DNA of 64,000 bases from Membranipora membranacea (Eukaryota > Bryozoa > Gymnolaemata > Cheilostomatida > Membraniporidae). The notes under the pieces are model-generated. The model saw only the letters and a program-made list of their open reading frames with translations, was not told the DNA's origin and did no database searches. This document shows, piece after piece, positions 15,201-27,200 of the stretch (position 1 is the stretch's first letter; each line of letters opens with the position of its first letter). The stretch lies in the NCBI GenBank assembly GCA_914767715.1, contig OU612066.1:37424283-37488282 (forward strand). Reading direction: 5' to 3'. Both the position numbers and the translations under genes were made by a program.

Positions 15201-18200
15201 ATACATGATACATGATACATGATACATGATACATGATACATGATACATGATACATGATACATGATACATGATACATGATACATGATACATGATACATGAT
15301 ACATGATACATGATACATGATACATGATACATGATACATGATACATGATACATGATACATGATACATGATATGACTCATCTAATTAGCGCACCCCTGTAC
15401 AATGTAACCGTGGGCAAGCTAGGCCATTGATCGGAGAGCTCACCTCCTTCAGCAGAATGGGTAGCGACCAGTATTCGCACCTGCAACTCTCAGTTTGAGA
15501 AGCTCGAATCCTAACCACTACGCCACCCTGCCTGCTGGGTAACCACTACGCCATCTAAAATGCTGTCTTTCGTGCGGCCGCACCGTGTTGCCGACTCAAT
15601 AATATTAAAGAAGCCATTCATGCTCATAATTCTCATATAGTCTAGGGTAAAGTTATCGGTTTCATTTGAAGCATTTATGTAAAAATTTAGATCACCAACA
15701 ACTATATAGCAGCGCCTCCCAGTCCATCAGAAAAAGTCATACGAACCACCATAGTCTCCGATCCAGACAACTGCACATCCGCCACACTAGCCTCAAACTC
15801 CTCTGATACATACATAGCAATTCCACCGCCAGCGCCATGAAACCGACAAAACATTTTATAGCCATATAGTGAATACTTCTTTAAAAATTCATTTTGTGAA
15901 AACCAAGTCTCTGAAATGGCAATACATGAAAAATGAGCATTGAGTTGAGCTAGCAGTACTTCAAACAAAGGCATTCTGTTGACTAGACTTGCATATTGAT
16001 GTGTAAAATTGTAAAGGATCTGGTGCTAAAATTTTTAGGTATTAACAGATCCTGGGCTAAGATTTTGAACATGATTAAAGAGTCAATGAATAAGCGGAAT
16101 GATTTTATGAGCTATTGACTTTTCGCATTCTGAAAAAGTTTGACTGGCAATTTAGACAGAACGGTGGTTCAACGAGGCATCAAATGAAGCACACACTGTT
16201 AAAATAGTCAATAAAATATATGAAATTCTTAATTTCAAGAATTTTTACTGTGAATATGACAGTCTCGCAATATTCAAAGTAAATTTACCCATCACAATAA
16301 TTATTCAGCTCTTATAAACAATCGTTGTCTCAGGCAATTAGGCCACAGTATGTCAGTGCATGAAAAGGCATCAGAGATTGAGACACTACCGTGGCCCAGA
16401 AAGCCGGATAAAATAAACTTATCTGCTGTGAATTAAATTTAAAAAAAGGCCTGAATTGAATTAAACAATTCATTGAATTTAATCAAACTTTTCTGCATCA
16501 AACTTATCTGCATTAAACTTTCAAGTTCTGCATCAAACTTTTAAGTTCTGCATCAAACTTTTCTGTTCTGCGTCAAACTTTTCTGTTCTGCATCAAACTA
16601 TTCTACGCTGAATCAAACTTTTCTACTGGAATCAAACTAATTTCAACTACCCTATATTATATATTATTGTATGTAGGTCCTAGGTCTACAATGATGAAAA
16701 TAACCAATAGGTTGTCAAGATTTTTTACTGTACATCAAACTTCTCTATATTGGTGTTTCTCAGTAGCTGATTGGTCAACAGGAATATTGCATGGGCACAC
16801 ACACTACAAAGGTATAGCAATTACAGCACCGGGTCCCATACACTAAATACCAGGTATCATTATGAAATATCAGTATATAAGAAGCTATGATAGTCAATAC
16901 CATCACTTTCAGGCTGTCATTCATTCGGGTTGGACAATATTCCGTATATTGCTGATAATAATGACCATGATTTGTGAAAGCTGCAAAAGGACCACTATGC
17001 AAGGGGCAAGCTTCTGCCACCACTGCGGAAAACAACTCAAATTTGGTAAGTTATTCTCTCGTGTTTTCTGAATTCACATTTTAGTAATGATGACAATAAT
17101 GCAGTCATTTTGAATTTTGCCTCACAGAATATTTTATTGATAGAATAAAGATGAAAGATGAGCAGGTAACCAGCTATTTTTGGGCATTCCGCGTACAATA
17201 GTACGTAGCTGGTTACTCATCTTATTTGTTACCATACATGCAGGTCTAAGATTTGGTACCATACAGGCTGTTATCCTCAGCTTAATAAACTACAAAATTT
17301 TAATCTGGGAATTTTAATAATACACAGGGATAAGAAATCAATATATTTATAAAAATTTGCTGAATTTTTGAATAGCTTTGACAGCAAATGGAAAATTCTT
17401 ACAAAATGGTACCTGTTGTCGTATACAGTAACAATGAAACCTCAGTTTCATTTGTGGGCCTAGCCTAACAGTCCTCTTATCATACTTGTTTCATTAGTCA
17501 GCAAACAAGCCTAGTTTTTGGGAGCTAACTTTAATAGCAATATATTTATATTTAATAGGAATTAATGAGGGTGTCGGACGTTCCAGTTCTGCAAGCTGTG
17601 CCAGTTCAGCGATGGGACTTACTAAGTTTTTAATGCTGAAAAACAGCAAAGGAAAAGAGCGTACTGGTAAGCATACATTTGATAAAATGATTTCTATACA
17701 TACATGCATATAAAAATATTTATATACGTATATATATATATATATATTATATAAAGATTTAGTTAATCTTTGCCTTTGACGAAATAGGGCAACTTAAATT
17801 CCAATGAATATTACTGTCGGTAAGGGAGATCAGGCTCCTTTTTTTTCAGTAGTTCTCAACCTCTCAACAACAATTCTGGTATGCTGACTTGCTTGGCTTA
17901 TCATATGTAGCCGGTGATACACCACTATGAAAAAAATGTAGCCAGTAAATTCCGTTGATCACTATTGAAAACATTTTTACTGGTTAAACTACGCTATGCA
18001 ACGCTGTAGCCTATATGAGCCAAATTATTATACCTATTTATTTGCTGCTTGTTTGTAGCTGGTAGCTTGGCAAGGAAAGGGCTTAGTCGAAATCCATCTC
18101 TCAAGAATCATCGAGAAAAGGTAATGTACATGCACATTGTGAAAAGAGATACAACCTGAGTGTAGATGTTTATAGAGCACATTGTATTTATTTGGACTCA

Positions 18201-21200
18201 CAATAAAAAAGTCTGATCGAATATTCAATTAACTTCCTACACCTTGCTCTCATGTTTATATTATGCCTAGATTTTTTCGAACAGTTGACACAAACACAGC
18301 ATCAGCTCCATGGGATTCTCCCCCATAATCAACTGGCAATGTGATTCATTTCACACAGCTTTTCAGTGTATATGCAACATAGTTTAATTCCAGATATTAC
18401 TGTATCAAATGGAGTAGAATTTTTCAACCAAAGTCTAACGCATATAAAAAACGAGTTTGGAATTATTGCTTTGCACACATCAGTCTGTCGGGTACCCTGA
18501 TTTTTGAAAGCCCATTTGATGACGGCTTACAAATAAGCCCACCCCAAATAATTATTTGATCTAAGCATCCAGCCCTCAAGTCCTTCACAGCGGTTCCAAA
18601 AGGTATTACAAAATGCAAAAATGCCTGATAATCAGTGATAAAAAATAAACTCCTCTACAAAATTCCCATAAAAAGACAATAAAAGTATCAAAATCCATCC
18701 AGCCTCTGAATTTTTTCGTACAAAACTCACCTTATTTTGGTGTGACCTGAAGGGAAAATAGCAATCACCCAATGCTGTATTAATGCTAATTTTATGACAT
18801 GTTTTGCAGAAAAAATTTGGAGCGCCTTAGCACAGTGTGATGCAAGCAGGTCCCACATTCGAGGAGCATCAAGGCTGGTATCCATCCCATGTGTGTCAAC
18901 AGCCTTGTTGATACGGGAAGCACTAGCGGTAAAGCACACCGTAGAGACAGCACATCTCGTAGGTGGTGCTAGTGTACTTACTGGTGCAAAGTTGGTTGAT
19001 AATAAAGGTAAGCAAAACTCTTTAAATGATTTCATTTTAGATCAATTACGACTCGGACGTAACATTATTCTGCATCATTTTGAAAAATCAAGATTGAGAT
19101 AGTAGCCAAGCAAGTTTTACACTACAAAATGTCAAAATTCATCAAATTTATGATCAAAATGATATCAAAAAGAATTTTAGCAGATGTTGGAGTTTTATAA
19201 TATCTCAATGAGAAATTTTTTTACATTTTGCATGTTAGTGGAATTCAAATTTAGTAAACATATGCTAATCTGTAATGCTGTATATTATCTTTAGAGGTGT
19301 CTTTATTTGTGTGTTACTATATATGACTCGCTCACCATTGCCTGTTTTATCATTTTGGTATGAATTTCATGTTGGAGTTTATGACCAAGGCAATTTAAAA
19401 AAAATTATGGTCCACTTATAAGTGTTTGTTCTTCCAGCGTGATTGTTTATTACATAAAAATTTTCACAGGGACTAGGCCCACTGGAACAATAGACCTTAA
19501 AGAATTATCTGAAGCCCAGGGGTTGCCCATTAGTCGGTTAAAACTACTACTGGAAATCGACAATGGTGGTAAGTTTCAATTTATATTTCATTATTTAAAT
19601 TTTGTAGTTTTTCTTGGCTGCGATATGATTTAAAAATATAGAATAAATGTCCAGCTTTGTTATAACGATCCCAGTAGGCCTATAAAAATAACATCTAGCG
19701 TACTCGGAGCTGTTACTGGTTTGCAAACTGACAATATCCTCCATTTGTGTATGAAATTATTCGGAATACATAACAGAACAACCTTTTGAAATATGGTAGG
19801 CCCTACACATTACTGCCAGTTGACTAAAATCATAAAATATTTTCAAAATTTTACTGTGGTCTTATTTATTCAAACTTAAAACTTACAGCCCACCTTAAAT
19901 CAGAAAGAAGTTGCTAGGTTTTTTGAGGTTTGACCAGTCATACATCAGTCATGAGGAGTAAATTGTAAAACGTTAGCGACCTTTAGGATACTGACTGAGC
20001 AATGTATGGACATTGTATTCTGCTAGCTTGACAATTTTGGGCGTGGTTGGTTAATTAAAATTATTTGTATTTCCATTCTCAATCAGTGTATTGGGATGTT
20101 TTTTTAACTGCAATTTTAGCCTGTTCATATTATCAAAATAGTATTATCTCCTGTGTGGTTATTCAGCAACCCACTGGTGTGAATTGTCATGTATGTATCA
20201 GTATCAATTAAAAGTTTGACAAATTGTTTATAATTGTGGTATTAGGTCAGACTCGTACTAACAGAATGAATAAGGTTTTACGGTGAGGATTGTCATCAGC
20301 AAAACCATAATAACCATTATTGTCATTACCTCAGGAATTATGTATAGAGCAGTTTGGTGGATGATTTCCTGAGCATTCGGCGATTACTGAAGAAAACCCG
20401 ATCCTCTATTGCACTACGAGCTGCCTGTGTAGGAAATGGCATGGAAATAGACTTTAAATCTAGTTTATGCAAGTCTTTATGAGAGAGTAAGAAACTACAT
20501 GGACAAGAATGTCCTAGTTGCAAAAATCGACACAGGCAGCTCGTAGTGCAATAGAGGATCGGGATTTCTTCAGTAATCGCAAATGCTCAGGAAATCATCC
20601 ACCAAACTGCTCTATACATAATTCCTGAGGTAATGACAATAATGAATTCTACAACAATCTAGATGAGGTCACTACAAATATGGCCTTATGGTTTTCCAGC
20701 GACAATCCTCACCGGAACCCTTATTCATTCTGTTAGTACGAGTCTGACCTAATACCACAATTATAAACAATTTGTCAAACTTTTAATTGATACTGATACA
20801 TACATGACAATTCACACCAGTGGGTTGCTGCATAACCACACAGGAGATAATACTAATTTGATATATGAACAGGCTAAATTGCGGTTCAAGAAAACATCCC
20901 AATACATTAGGAAAGAGTATTTACCTAGGCAATACATACAGATGTAATAGTAGTATTGCGGAGGTTTTTTTCAAGGGGCCAGCCTCTACAGGGATAATTA
21001 TTTTAATAAGAGCAAATGTCATGAAATAGAATTGAATCCGTAGGATGCCAGCTCTTTGTTTTCTATAAGGTTGTATTGCTTTGCATCAGCAGAATGTTAT
21101 ACAATTTTTGTTAACAATCTGACTCATGCATACTCAGACTCATACATGATAATAGCTTAGCTTCAGCGTAGAGCCTACAGAAATTCGTGAAAGAATGGGC

Positions 21201-24200
21201 CCAAAGGGAAGCGACTTTCTGTCTGTCGAGGCAATCAGCAATTTCTTTGATGCTACGCTTCTCACATCTATGTGCTGGACATTAAGAAATAAAAATCTGT
21301 CTAGAAAAGCAAACAGAGGGTCTCCCTGTATATACCAGTATAAAAAGAGATGAAAAGGAAAACCTGAAAACCCCTAATTGAACAAGTGTTTGAATTTGTT
21401 GCTGATAAATCATTGAAAATCAAAGGGGGGTGGATCAGTGTTGAAGTACATGGTTAACAATAGCTGACCTAAACTCAAAGGAACTCAGACTTCCAGCCTT
21501 TTATCTGTTATGTCACAACAACTATTACTGTTATCTTACTATGGTAGTTGGATTTGTCAATATTTTTTATAATTCCTTTTATACTTAATACTTGTACCAG
21601 GGAGGGTGCTTGTACCTAATATCAATTGTCAATTATCTACCTCCAATATACACACTTAAAACCAATTCAATCTAACAATTAGGTCATAAGTATGTGGGGT
21701 GCACTTGACAGCCGTTGGGCGAGGGGCAAAAGTCTTGGGGGCTCAGACTAGCAAACAGATCAAAACTGCCAGTAACTTCCCAAAATCTGGAACGGAAGCA
21801 CAACTAATCTTTACCAACCAATATAGATGTGCATGCATACTAGTAGTTGTAATCAAAAGGTTCACAAATAATTGTTTGTACAACCATTTCTATTACAGGA
21901 AATCGGGACGAATTTGACCGATCTGATGCCGGATCTGATAGTGAGAGCCTTCCTGACATCAGAGTCCACATCAACGAGGTAACTAAGACTGAACCAAAGT
22001 CACCAAGTCCAGAGCCTTCACATGCAGAGTCATCATTGGGCGAAAATGTGGTGCATATTATCAGTGATTCTGATGAAGAGATGGAATTCCATGCAGTATT
22101 TCCAAGGTAAAACCAGTAGATCATAACAAATTATGCCAGCAAAGCAATCAATATGAAATTTCATGACCAGCCATCAACCTACACTGTTTTTTTTTACTCA
22201 TTGCAGTTTGCCTAGGTGCTCTCAAAGCCATACAATGGCTTTGGATTTGGGTGCTCTTACACTTGAGAATTTAAAACATTTACTTCTCAAATTCTTTTAT
22301 TTCTCAAATTTGCTGAAATCTTTATCATGCGTTAGATCCATAGCCACTAATTTCCAATCTCTCCACTTTAAGACTCCATCCAGTTAGGCTATACCCAGAT
22401 ACAATGGGTGAGATGAGATAACAATGATGTTTTCTATGTTCTGCGAAATTAAATTCTTTATATATTATCTTCCTGTAGACCTAAGGGTAGAGTTCCCTCA
22501 AAATCAAATCCTTATAGATCGCTAATTATTTCTCACATATCATGCCCTGAACTCCTAGGAACCAGAACCTTGAATATCTCATGTTGCCACCTTAAGGCTA
22601 GGTCAAGAAAGATTATGCTATGCACACAAAAAAGGTGTATCATTATATTTCCGCATCATTTTGATGAATCCATGTTGAGATAGCTAAGCATGTTTTACAC
22701 TACAGGGACCGGTTTCAATTAGAACACTCGTTTAAAAACTAACTTTCAAGAGAACATTCATAATAGTTATTAAAATCTGTTGATGTTGACAGAATTGAAT
22801 CAGTTGCTATCCTCTGACTAAGTAAGTGAAAATTTTAACAGATGTTTGATTTGGTTGGTCTGTTTGATTCCGTCTATATTTATCATTGTAGTATTGAATC
22901 CAGGTCAGACAATGATACTGAACTTTAAATATCCAGCAAGCGCTGCTGGAACAGAATACACGGAAAGAGCGTAAACCTGACAGGTAAGTCACAGATAGTA
23001 TAGACCTACTAGATCACTTATCAGATTCAGAGATAATAATATCAGGTATAATAATATCAAGATGTCTTGCTCTTGATTCCATTGTGCCATTATGCCAGGA
23101 CGTAGGATTATGTGAAAATATTATGAAAAATAAAATGTGAAATTTGTTAAATGGCTAATCAAATATTGATGAGTCCATTCAACCAAACCCTAGCTCGTAG
23201 TAGCGCTGTATTTAGCCAGTAAAATAACGACCTGAGCGGGTAAGGGTAAGGGAATAATATGGGGCTGAGCCTCGCGCCATTGTGCGGTTACGTGATTATC
23301 TAACGACATCAACCTAGTAAAACTTGGTACTTCTGTCCATGGGCGTATATGCAGAAAATCTGACTGCCTAGTTTTAGCGTCCAAGACAGGTTTTGTGGGG
23401 AAATGTTGCCTTTTCAGTCCCTTAAAGTCATTGTATGAGTGGAGCTAGCTCGAAATAGGTGTCAAATTTGGATTCAGCATGCCCAAAAACCCATATAACA
23501 ACTCTTTGTTAAGCCATTTTGACATACTTAGTCCGTTTATGATTTTCTAGGACATGTGAATTGTCCAACGCTGATCCATGAGAGGATAACTCCCACCTCA
23601 GCACCTAGATGGCTTGTTTCTAGCAAGCCTGGCAGCACTTGCTTGTAGCATCTGCACCAATAAGTTTGAGGGTTGCTCCCCTATATCATAACTGAACTAT
23701 TCAAAAACGGTTTTTATGAAAAGTTATAAAAAAAACCATCCTGCTGGGAACTGCACTTACGGACGAACCTCATACCAATCTTTCTCTCCCCTTTTTTATA
23801 GAAAGCTAACCCCTGAGGAGCTATCAGGAATTCTGTGAGGTGTTGCCTCAGATAATGTCAAAGGGCCGTTCCGTAGAATCAAAGTTGGTAGACGCCAGGT
23901 CTGGAAAACAACTGAGGCACGATGGCGCCTCGCCAGCTTTCGCGGCAGGATCGGGAGAATTCTGGTGAAGTTCACTGGAGAGGAGCTTGGTGAGGAGCCA
24001 TCTGCTGACGATGGAGGGCCGAGAAGGGAATTCTTCTCACTGCTGATGGAAGCAATAACTCTTAACAGTGGAATGTTCACTTCAGGTAAGCCAAATAGAT
24101 CAATCAGATCAATTAGATCCAGTGGTTCCTACTCTCAGGGGTTGATAGCTGACCGGATAGGGTTTTGATAATCAGCTAGAGAGAGATATTTGTGAGATCT

Positions 24201-27200
24201 TATGAGTAAAACATTTTCAGAGTTTTGTGTTCTTTAACTGCTAGAATCTTGATGTTGATTAATGTCGTTATTTGGTTGACAAAGTAAAATATTAATAATA
24301 ACAAAGTAAAATATTAATAATAATAAGAATATTGATAATAATAAGAATATTGATAATAATGATAATTAGCTCATTTATTACCCGCTTTAAACTGCACCGA
24401 GAGGGTATCTATTAAGCCGTGGACACTACATTATCATAGGAAAAGAAATCTGCATTTAGCTTGTGATACAGTATAACAGATATCATTATAAGATGTCCCT
24501 GGTGTCCCTAGAAAATCTATAAATATAATCCTAATAACTTATATTATTATAGTTTAAGGGCTCAAATGGTTTTAAAATGGGTTAGTGGCGCCACTAACCC
24601 ATTTTATAGTCATAAATGGTTCAAAAACACTAAATTGAGGCATAACAAATCATATTTTGGACTCTTTTGATGGATTTTTGTTGAAATAACTTCGAATTCG
24701 GAACGTTTACCTGTTCACCATAGTCAAATATAAGCCCTGGCACACGATAGTATATACATACATATACCAAATAATACCCTCCCTGCAAGTTGTGCTTGTG
24801 CATACAGAGGATGAAGTTTGATTGAGGAAATAGATATGTAGGACCTTTTATATGGGAGAATACATTAATCATTCAGCACTGTTTCCTATATCAATTTGCA
24901 TAGGCTCTACATGTACATGTAGATAATATTATTGAATTTCCCTGATTGTTTTTAATTTCAGTTTATGGATATGGTGCGTAGTCATGGCCTAGCAGACATC
25001 CTTAGGTACAAGGCTAGAGCGAAGCCACTTTCTGCCTCAGATGTGCTCAAAACGTTCAAAGTTGAACACAGCCATAACGAAGGTCGCCGGGCCCAAGAGG
25101 AAGTCGTGATGACAAATATGGAGGCTTTCATTGACATGCTCGAAGGTATTGCTCTGGCAACAATAACCCAGTGTGTCTTTACTTAAGTATTGCCAAACTC
25201 TAAAAATACCAGTGTTGTTATGACAATGAGCATGCGAATCAGGTACTATTGGTAAAGAGGTGCAAGCGCAAGAGCAGACAACTACATAAACGTATATAAA
25301 ATATTAATATCTCATTGAAAAGATAAATGAAAGCACATAAATTCAAAAGCCTTTGTGTAGTAAAACCAGTGGAAAACCAGTATTGTATTATTGAGGGTCA
25401 AAGGGAAACAATTTCTCAATCATGCTCAAAAAATTTGTTTATGATGGTAAATTGTTGTCATCAAATCATTCAAGCATTTATATAATTTCAGATGGAAATC
25501 TCATGATTAATCTCAATGAGATAGCTGAGGTCAAGATTGACGGTGTGTCCCAAAAGCCAGCAGAGCATGAGGAGTTGGTGAAGCTTGCAGAAAAGCTGAA
25601 ACCTCACCACATCCTGCAGTACGCCACTGGGGCTGCCGGCATGCCTGGTAGTGGATTTGGAGTCAAGCCCACCATCACATTCAACGCTCCTGATGATGGT
25701 GATTCCTACATTCATACCAGCACCTGTGCATGTCGGCCATCATTACCTGTGACAAACACCACAAAAGACATGAATGGATTCATTTTTGTGATGTTAGTTT
25801 CACTGAGCCATGGCGCAACATTTTCCACGACATGTCAATCTGTTCCTATATGTCTTGCTGATTGAAATAATTACCGATTGATATGTTGAGCATGATTTTT
25901 ATTATCATATCAATCAGTAATTTCAAAGCCGTAATACATGTATGTACTTGTAAATAATATTTCATAGGCCTAATTCATGTTTTTTTGTGAAACGAATTTA
26001 TTATTGTAAAATGTATTAATTGAATTTTATATGTAGTATCAAACAGCAATTTGCGCTTGGTATTGCACAATTGTCATTTCCTTCTGTATGCAATTAATAC
26101 AATGTAATATACAATGGAGTTATTGACGATAGAAATAATGAATGTGTATCTACATGTGTGATCCTTTGTCAAAACCATTCCAACTTTGCTGGATGGCCAT
26201 CATAATTTTGTAATATAGTATCCATAGAAAAAGGTTAACATGCTTGATTTCATAACCACTCTAAAATGTTCTGATCAAACTTATTCGCCTTCCATTTGAG
26301 ATCCGACATCTCTCACTCTGAGATATGCAGCCTGAGCATGTTGGAGGGACTCGATTCCGTCCAGTGGAATGTTCATGTTGTTGAATACTTGTTCAAAATA
26401 CTCATCAACATCAGTACTTCCTGTTGTTGTTTCTTGTAGATAATATGATTGCCTCACATCTGCGTCATTCAAATGATCCTCATTTATCGCATTTCCGCAG
26501 CTTATCTCATTGCTGTGCAGTATGTCTTGCTTCCCAACCCCACGGATAGAATGCGCATTCCAATAATTCACAAAATCATTGAGTTGTCTCTGCAAGAGAT
26601 CCATATAACAGTACCTTACACATGCTATTTCAATGTCACTTCCATTAAACTGGCCATGAGCGACTACTTCTTGAAAGTGCTCCCTCCATCTTTGCAGACC
26701 CCCTCTGTACAGCAGAATAGACCAAAGAGCTTCTATGCGTTGATTGTTCTGTGATGTTCCATAAAAGTGCTTTGCTCCTAAAAATTCTTGGATCGTTGCT
26801 ACATTCACGTTTTCAGTACCTCTGTCACTACGGATTATAGCTGGCTGCAGCTTCAAATGTCTTATCGTCTCAACATAGAAACTTGCTATAGCTACCGAAT
26901 TATTGTTTGATGAACATACTTTCAACCACAGCACTTTCCGAGAGAAACCATCGATACAACGGTGAATGCATAGGCCATAAGGTTTAAGTTTGTCATGTCC
27001 GTCTATATGCCAAACATGATCTGGCCCTTGTGACTCATACGTTCTTCTCTGAAGACGGCGTGATCTTCTTGATATAGTGCCCAGTGGATCGGTGTGTCGC
27101 ATTACTGTCATGACATCATTCCGCCTTACACAAAGGTCATGCTTTAGTCTTAGTCGCATAGTCATCTGGCGATATCCGCAAGCTGGATCTCTGTCAAGAT

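Larger units (their letters stand above)
13280..15990 (-). mobile_element. LINE (APE endonuclease plus RT), broken and interrupted
   Basis: Minus-strand order: endonuclease part at 15974-15560 (ISETWFS, GGGIAMYV, GDLNFYIN), then an inserted SINE and microsatellite, then the RT N-terminus (14894-14649, NAVGYNGISMKFIKENKN), the palm (14321-14010, GVPQGSLLGPILF) and the C-terminal part (13859-13359). The catalytic YADD-type motif reads FANDT, so the first aspartate is lost. Frames are broken. Family looks like the CR1/Jockey group of APE-type LINEs; the exact clade is uncertain. Confidence 0.8.
16961..25865 (+). pseudogene. zinc-ribbon/HECT E3 ubiquitin-ligase gene of the transposon, decayed
   Basis: Likely ubiquitin ligase related to the invertebrate G2/M-phase-specific-E3-like HECT proteins. 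Candidate exons: 16961-17045 (CX2C...CX2C zinc ribbon), 17559-17666 (Ser-rich), 18059-18120, 18810-19007, 19470-19568, 21899-22106 (acidic, with VVHIISDSDEE), 22937-22983, 23802-24085 (start of HECT, DDGGPRREFF), 24962-25145, and 25492-25865 (HECT C-lobe with catalytic Cys in TSTCACRPSLP). Breaks: an in-frame TGA at 23835-23837; no exon for the middle of the HECT N-lobe between 24085 and 24962, where the phases also clash; further phase clashes at 18120/18810 and 22106/22937. Missed exons could explain some of these, but the TGA cannot be explained that way. Confidence 0.7.

Noticed and set aside
14930-15369. Possible CRISPR-like regular array
   Set aside because: A simple heptamer without spacers in a eukaryotic setting; not a repeat-spacer array.
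14993-15379. Long minus-strand open frames of MYHVSCI repeats, 117-128 codons
   Set aside because: Pure translation of a stop-free heptamer microsatellite; three frames overlap and none has gene context.
18727-19035. Minus-strand 102-codon frame opposite a HECT-gene exon
   Set aside because: The plus-strand reading has an acceptor, a donor and matching phases with neighbours; the minus reading has none.
23835-23837. Selenocysteine recoding of the TGA in the HECT exon
   Set aside because: The position is not a conserved cysteine, and other lesions in the same gene make a nonsense mutation the simpler reading.
23796-24080. Minus-strand 94-codon frame over the HECT N-lobe exon
   Set aside because: The plus strand carries the HECT signature DDGGPRREFF with splice sites; the opposite frame is a shadow.
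26449-26754. Plus-strand 101-codon frame inside the integrase
   Set aside because: Opposite-strand shadow of the D-D-E integrase exon.
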